NCBI GenBank assembly: GCA_945860575.1
Contig: CAMAQQ010000037.1
Location: 1-9,123 of the forward strand
From: Ferrithrix thermotolerans DSM 19514
Lineage (GTDB): Bacteria > Actinomycetota > Acidimicrobiia > Acidimicrobiales > Ilumatobacteraceae
Direction of reading: 5' to 3'
DNA length: 9,123 nt
Shown: one piece after another, positions 7,746 through 9,123 of the stretch
Position numbering within the stretch: position 1 is the stretch's first letter
Layout of the letters: each line of letters begins with the position of its first letter
Translations under genes and position numbers: made by a program
Notes under the pieces: model-generated
Database searches by the model: none
The model's input: the letters and a program-made list of their open reading frames with translations, nothing else
What the model was told of the DNA's origin: nothing

Positions 7746-8452
7746 TGACCTCGCTCAAACCGTTATTAGAACTGCAACGTGTCGACACGGCGTTGCTTCA
7801 ACTCAGCCACCATCTGGCAACTCTTGCAGAGCGGACAAACCTGACTGCGGCAACGACGGTGCTTGCGGGTTTCAACAAAGAATTGGTTTCTGTGAAGGCG
7901 CAACTAAAAGTTGCTCAACACGATATTGAATCGTTAGAAATCGATAACAAGAAGTGCGAAGCGTCAATTGCCAAATATGTCCAGCAACTCAAAACAATCA
8001 TTGCCCCGCGCGAGGCTGAAGCGCTACAGCACGAAATCGCGATGGCTACTGCGGTGCGAAGTGCCAATGACGACAGAGAGTTGGCACTGTTAGAAGTTGC
8101 CGAACAATTTGATCGTCAGCAAGTTGAGTTGAACAATCAAATAGTCAAGCAAAACGAAGTTATTGAGCAAGCCACTCGGGCGTTGGCACTGGCAATAGAA
8201 CAGTGCGAGAAATCAAAACTCGAGCTAACCGCAAAGCGTGTTGCAGCCTCCGCGGCGATCACCTCGGAGATGATGAAACTTTATGATTTCAAAAGAAATA
8301 AACGGCTAACGCCAGCGGTCGCGGATTTACATGGCTCAACTTGTCAATCGTGCCATTTAGACCTATCAACAGTTGAGTTGGCAGCGCTTAAGAAATCTCC
8401 AGAAGGTGAAGTTTCGGAGTGCCCAAATTGCGATTGCTATCTGGTTGTTTGA
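7745..8452 (+). CDS. Coiled-coil protein with C-terminal C4 zinc ribbon
   Basis: A 235-residue protein of the C4-type zinc ribbon family (PF02591-like, the type found in Rv2229c/MSMEG_4306 of mycobacteria). Residues about 5-180 are long, charged, heptad-like helices predicted to form an antiparallel coiled coil. The C-terminus has C200-x2-C203 and C226-x2-C229, a complete zinc-binding set, in TCQSCHLDLS and ECPNCDCYLVV. It is probably cytoplasmic; no signal peptide or membrane helix is seen. Family function is not firmly established; nucleic-acid or protein binding is a common suggestion only. The GTG start overlaps the penicillin-binding protein stop (TAGTG) and has no clear Shine-Dalgarno sequence, so translation is probably coupled to that gene. 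Confidence 0.88.
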   Translation: MTSLKPLLELQRVDTALLQLSHHLATLAERTNLTAATTVLAGFNKELVSVKAQLKVAQHDIESLEIDNKKCEASIAKYVQQLKTIIAPREAEALQHEIAMATAVRSANDDRELALLEVAEQFDRQQVELNNQIVKQNEVIEQATRALALAIEQCEKSKLELTAKRVAASAAITSEMMKLYDFKRNKRLTPAVADLHGSTCQSCHLDLSTVELAALKKSPEGEVSECPNCDCYLVV

Positions 8453-8478
8453 TAACTATGAAAACGACCGTTTAATTT
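8449..8478 (+). promoter_or_regulatory. Promoter for the YdjM-like membrane protein gene
   Basis: TTGATA (8449-8454), 18 nt, TAATTT (8473-8478), then five bases and the ATG at 8484. This is the best -35/-10 pair in the window. The -35 overlaps the stop codon of the zinc-ribbon gene. The short distance to ATG and the T-rich stretch in place of a Shine-Dalgarno sequence suggest a leaderless transcript. Confidence 0.6.
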
Positions 8479-8483
8479 TTTAG

Positions 8484-8975
8484 ATGTTTTTTTGGTTCAT
8501 CGCAACTTCTATTTGGTCGGTGTGGTTTGTATTTCGTGACCCAAAGTTTGATTATCGTTTGGTGGCGATTGCCGCATTGATGCCTGATTTACTGGACGGT
8601 CTATTTCAGGCTTTCGGCATGGCGCACGGTGCGATGCACAGTGTCGTGACGAGTATCACCGTGTTGTTTGTGATCATGATTGCAACTGCTGGGCGACGCC
8701 CAAGCCGTCAGAGACTTCTGGCATTACCAATCGGCATGTTTATGCACTTGATTTTTGATGGAGCATTTTCTGCGACGAAAACTTTTTGGTGGCCGCTAAC
8801 CGGCGCAAGATTGCGTGATGAATCTTTGCCTTCAATTGAACGTGGAATACTCAATTTACCACTCGAACTTTTCGGCATTGTCTCGTGCATCATTGCCTGG
8901 CGTTACTTCGCACTCTCCGACAAAACGCGCCGCACCAAGTTCTTGAAAACTGGAGCGTTGCAACGCCCGGAATGA
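8484..8975 (+). CDS. Small membrane protein, YdjM-like predicted metal-dependent hydrolase
   Basis: A 163-residue protein with about four to five hydrophobic segments (roughly residues 2-17, 26-44, 54-69, 78-95 and 126-145). Polar, possibly metal-binding residues sit in or beside them: D35 and D38 in MPDLLDG, H48 and H52 in AHGAMHS, and H88 and D92 in MHLIFDGAF, followed by the WWPL motif at 102-105. This pattern resembles the YdjM/PF04307 family of membrane-bound predicted metal-dependent hydrolases. That assignment rests on motif resemblance alone and the substrate is unknown. The ATG at 8484 is preferred because the promoter ends five bases before it and the hydrophobic helix begins immediately. 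It is convergent with rnpB, whose 3' end lies only about 10-15 nt beyond its stop codon. Confidence 0.72.
   Translation: MFFWFIATSIWSVWFVFRDPKFDYRLVAIAALMPDLLDGLFQAFGMAHGAMHSVVTSITVLFVIMIATAGRRPSRQRLLALPIGMFMHLIFDGAFSATKTFWWPLTGARLRDESLPSIERGILNLPLELFGIVSCIIAWRYFALSDKTRRTKFLKTGALQRPE
8953..8968 (-). terminator. Weak hairpin, possible rnpB terminator within the end of the YdjM-like gene
   Basis: Read on the minus strand, GGGCG, a six-base loop UUGCAA, and CGCUC form a 5-bp stem with one G-U pair, followed by CAGUUUUC, a short U-run. It lies about 20 nt past the rnpB 3' end and inside the last codons of the convergent gene. The core is the 12-base palindrome GCGTTGCAACGC (8955-8966). The stem is short, so the call is tentative. 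Confidence 0.3.
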
Positions 8976-8985
8976 ATTTTGGGGT

Positions 8986-9123
8986 AACAGTGAGTCGGTC
9001 GATAAGCGGGATTTTGTAGGGTCGACAGTTTCCTGTCGATCCTGACGACCATCCATCTATGCGGCCTACCCGAGGGTTGCTCGAAAGCAAACGGACAGTT
9101 CATGCCCTCTGCGTGGCCTTGCT
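8986..9123 (-). ncRNA. rnpB: RNase P RNA, 3' portion (cut by the window edge)
   Basis: The catalytic RNA of RNase P, which removes 5' leaders from tRNA precursors. Read on the minus strand, the window edge gives AGCAAGGCCA, as in the conserved GGAGCAAGGCCA of bacterial type A RNA; then a P15-P16 hairpin (9072-9109), GGGUAGGCCGC, AUAGAUGGAUGG (the conserved UAGAUGnAUG element), a P19 hairpin with a GAAA loop (9018-9043, 11 bp with one A-C mismatch), conserved region V ACAAAAUCCCGCUUAUCG (9000-9017), and finally GACCGACUCAC, the likely 3' strand of P1. The 5' two-thirds, including the P4 5' strand, is outside the window. The exact 3' end (near 8985-8989) is estimated by comparison with the E. 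coli RNA. Odd points are the missing P18 helix, no GGU in L15, and substitutions in region V. Confidence 0.92.

Noticed and set aside
9018..9043. GTCGACAG/CTGTCGA inverted repeat as an intrinsic terminator or operator
   Set aside because: It falls exactly at the P19 position of RNase P RNA, has a GAAA loop on that strand, and is not followed by a T-run.
8856..9103. Three overlapping 66-codon minus-strand frames near the right edge
   Set aside because: They overlap the RNase P RNA and the end of the YdjM-like gene; the conserved RNA elements explain this sequence better than protein coding.
1..9123. Search for a new defence, mobile or biosynthetic system
   Set aside because: Apart from the small YdjM-like and zinc-ribbon proteins, all genes fall into well-known housekeeping or metabolic families in normal operon arrangement; no direct repeats, integrase, transposase, toxin-antitoxin pair or CRISPR-like spacing was seen.

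Overview
The window (about 9.1 kb, base composition near 50% GC by eye) is ordinary, densely packed bacterial chromosome, most consistent with an actinobacterium of moderate GC. The reasons are the rimO-pgsA-cinA order, an actinobacterial-looking RimO (YFDLSLQH rather than the D-x-P-L-Q-H form common elsewhere), a predicted F420-dependent luciferase-like oxidoreductase, frequent GTG/TTG starts, and several genes whose -10 box lies 5-6 nt before the start codon, as in leaderless actinobacterial transcripts. An uncultured Acidimicrobiia-type lineage is my guess, not something the sequence proves.

Layout. Positions 1-3011 (+) form a tight operon of rimO (5' end cut by the window edge), pgsA and cinA, with a 3-nt gap and then a 1-nt TAATG overlap. 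After an 87-nt gap holding a possible promoter and an inverted repeat comes a saccharopine dehydrogenase/carboxynorspermidine synthase-family gene (3099-4391, +). It converges on an LLM-class oxidoreductase gene (4423-5373, -), with a short hairpin between the two. The 77-bp gap 5374-5450 is a divergent promoter region; both flanking genes look leaderless. On the plus strand follow a class A penicillin-binding protein (5451-7745), a coiled-coil/zinc-ribbon protein overlapping it by 1 nt (7745-8452), and a small membrane protein of YdjM type with its own promoter (8484-8975). The right edge holds the 3' part of the RNase P RNA gene rnpB on the minus strand, convergent with the YdjM-like gene.

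Functions. Most are housekeeping: ribosome modification (RimO), phospholipid synthesis (PgsA), NMN recycling/nucleotide repair (CinA), peptidoglycan synthesis (PBP) and tRNA 5' processing (RNase P). I see no mobile element, CRISPR array, tRNA, phage gene or defence system, and no convincing new multigene system. The most unusual element is the rnpB fragment: its P18 helix appears to be missing, its P15-P16 loop lacks the usual GGU that pairs with tRNA CCA ends, and its conserved region V has several substitutions.
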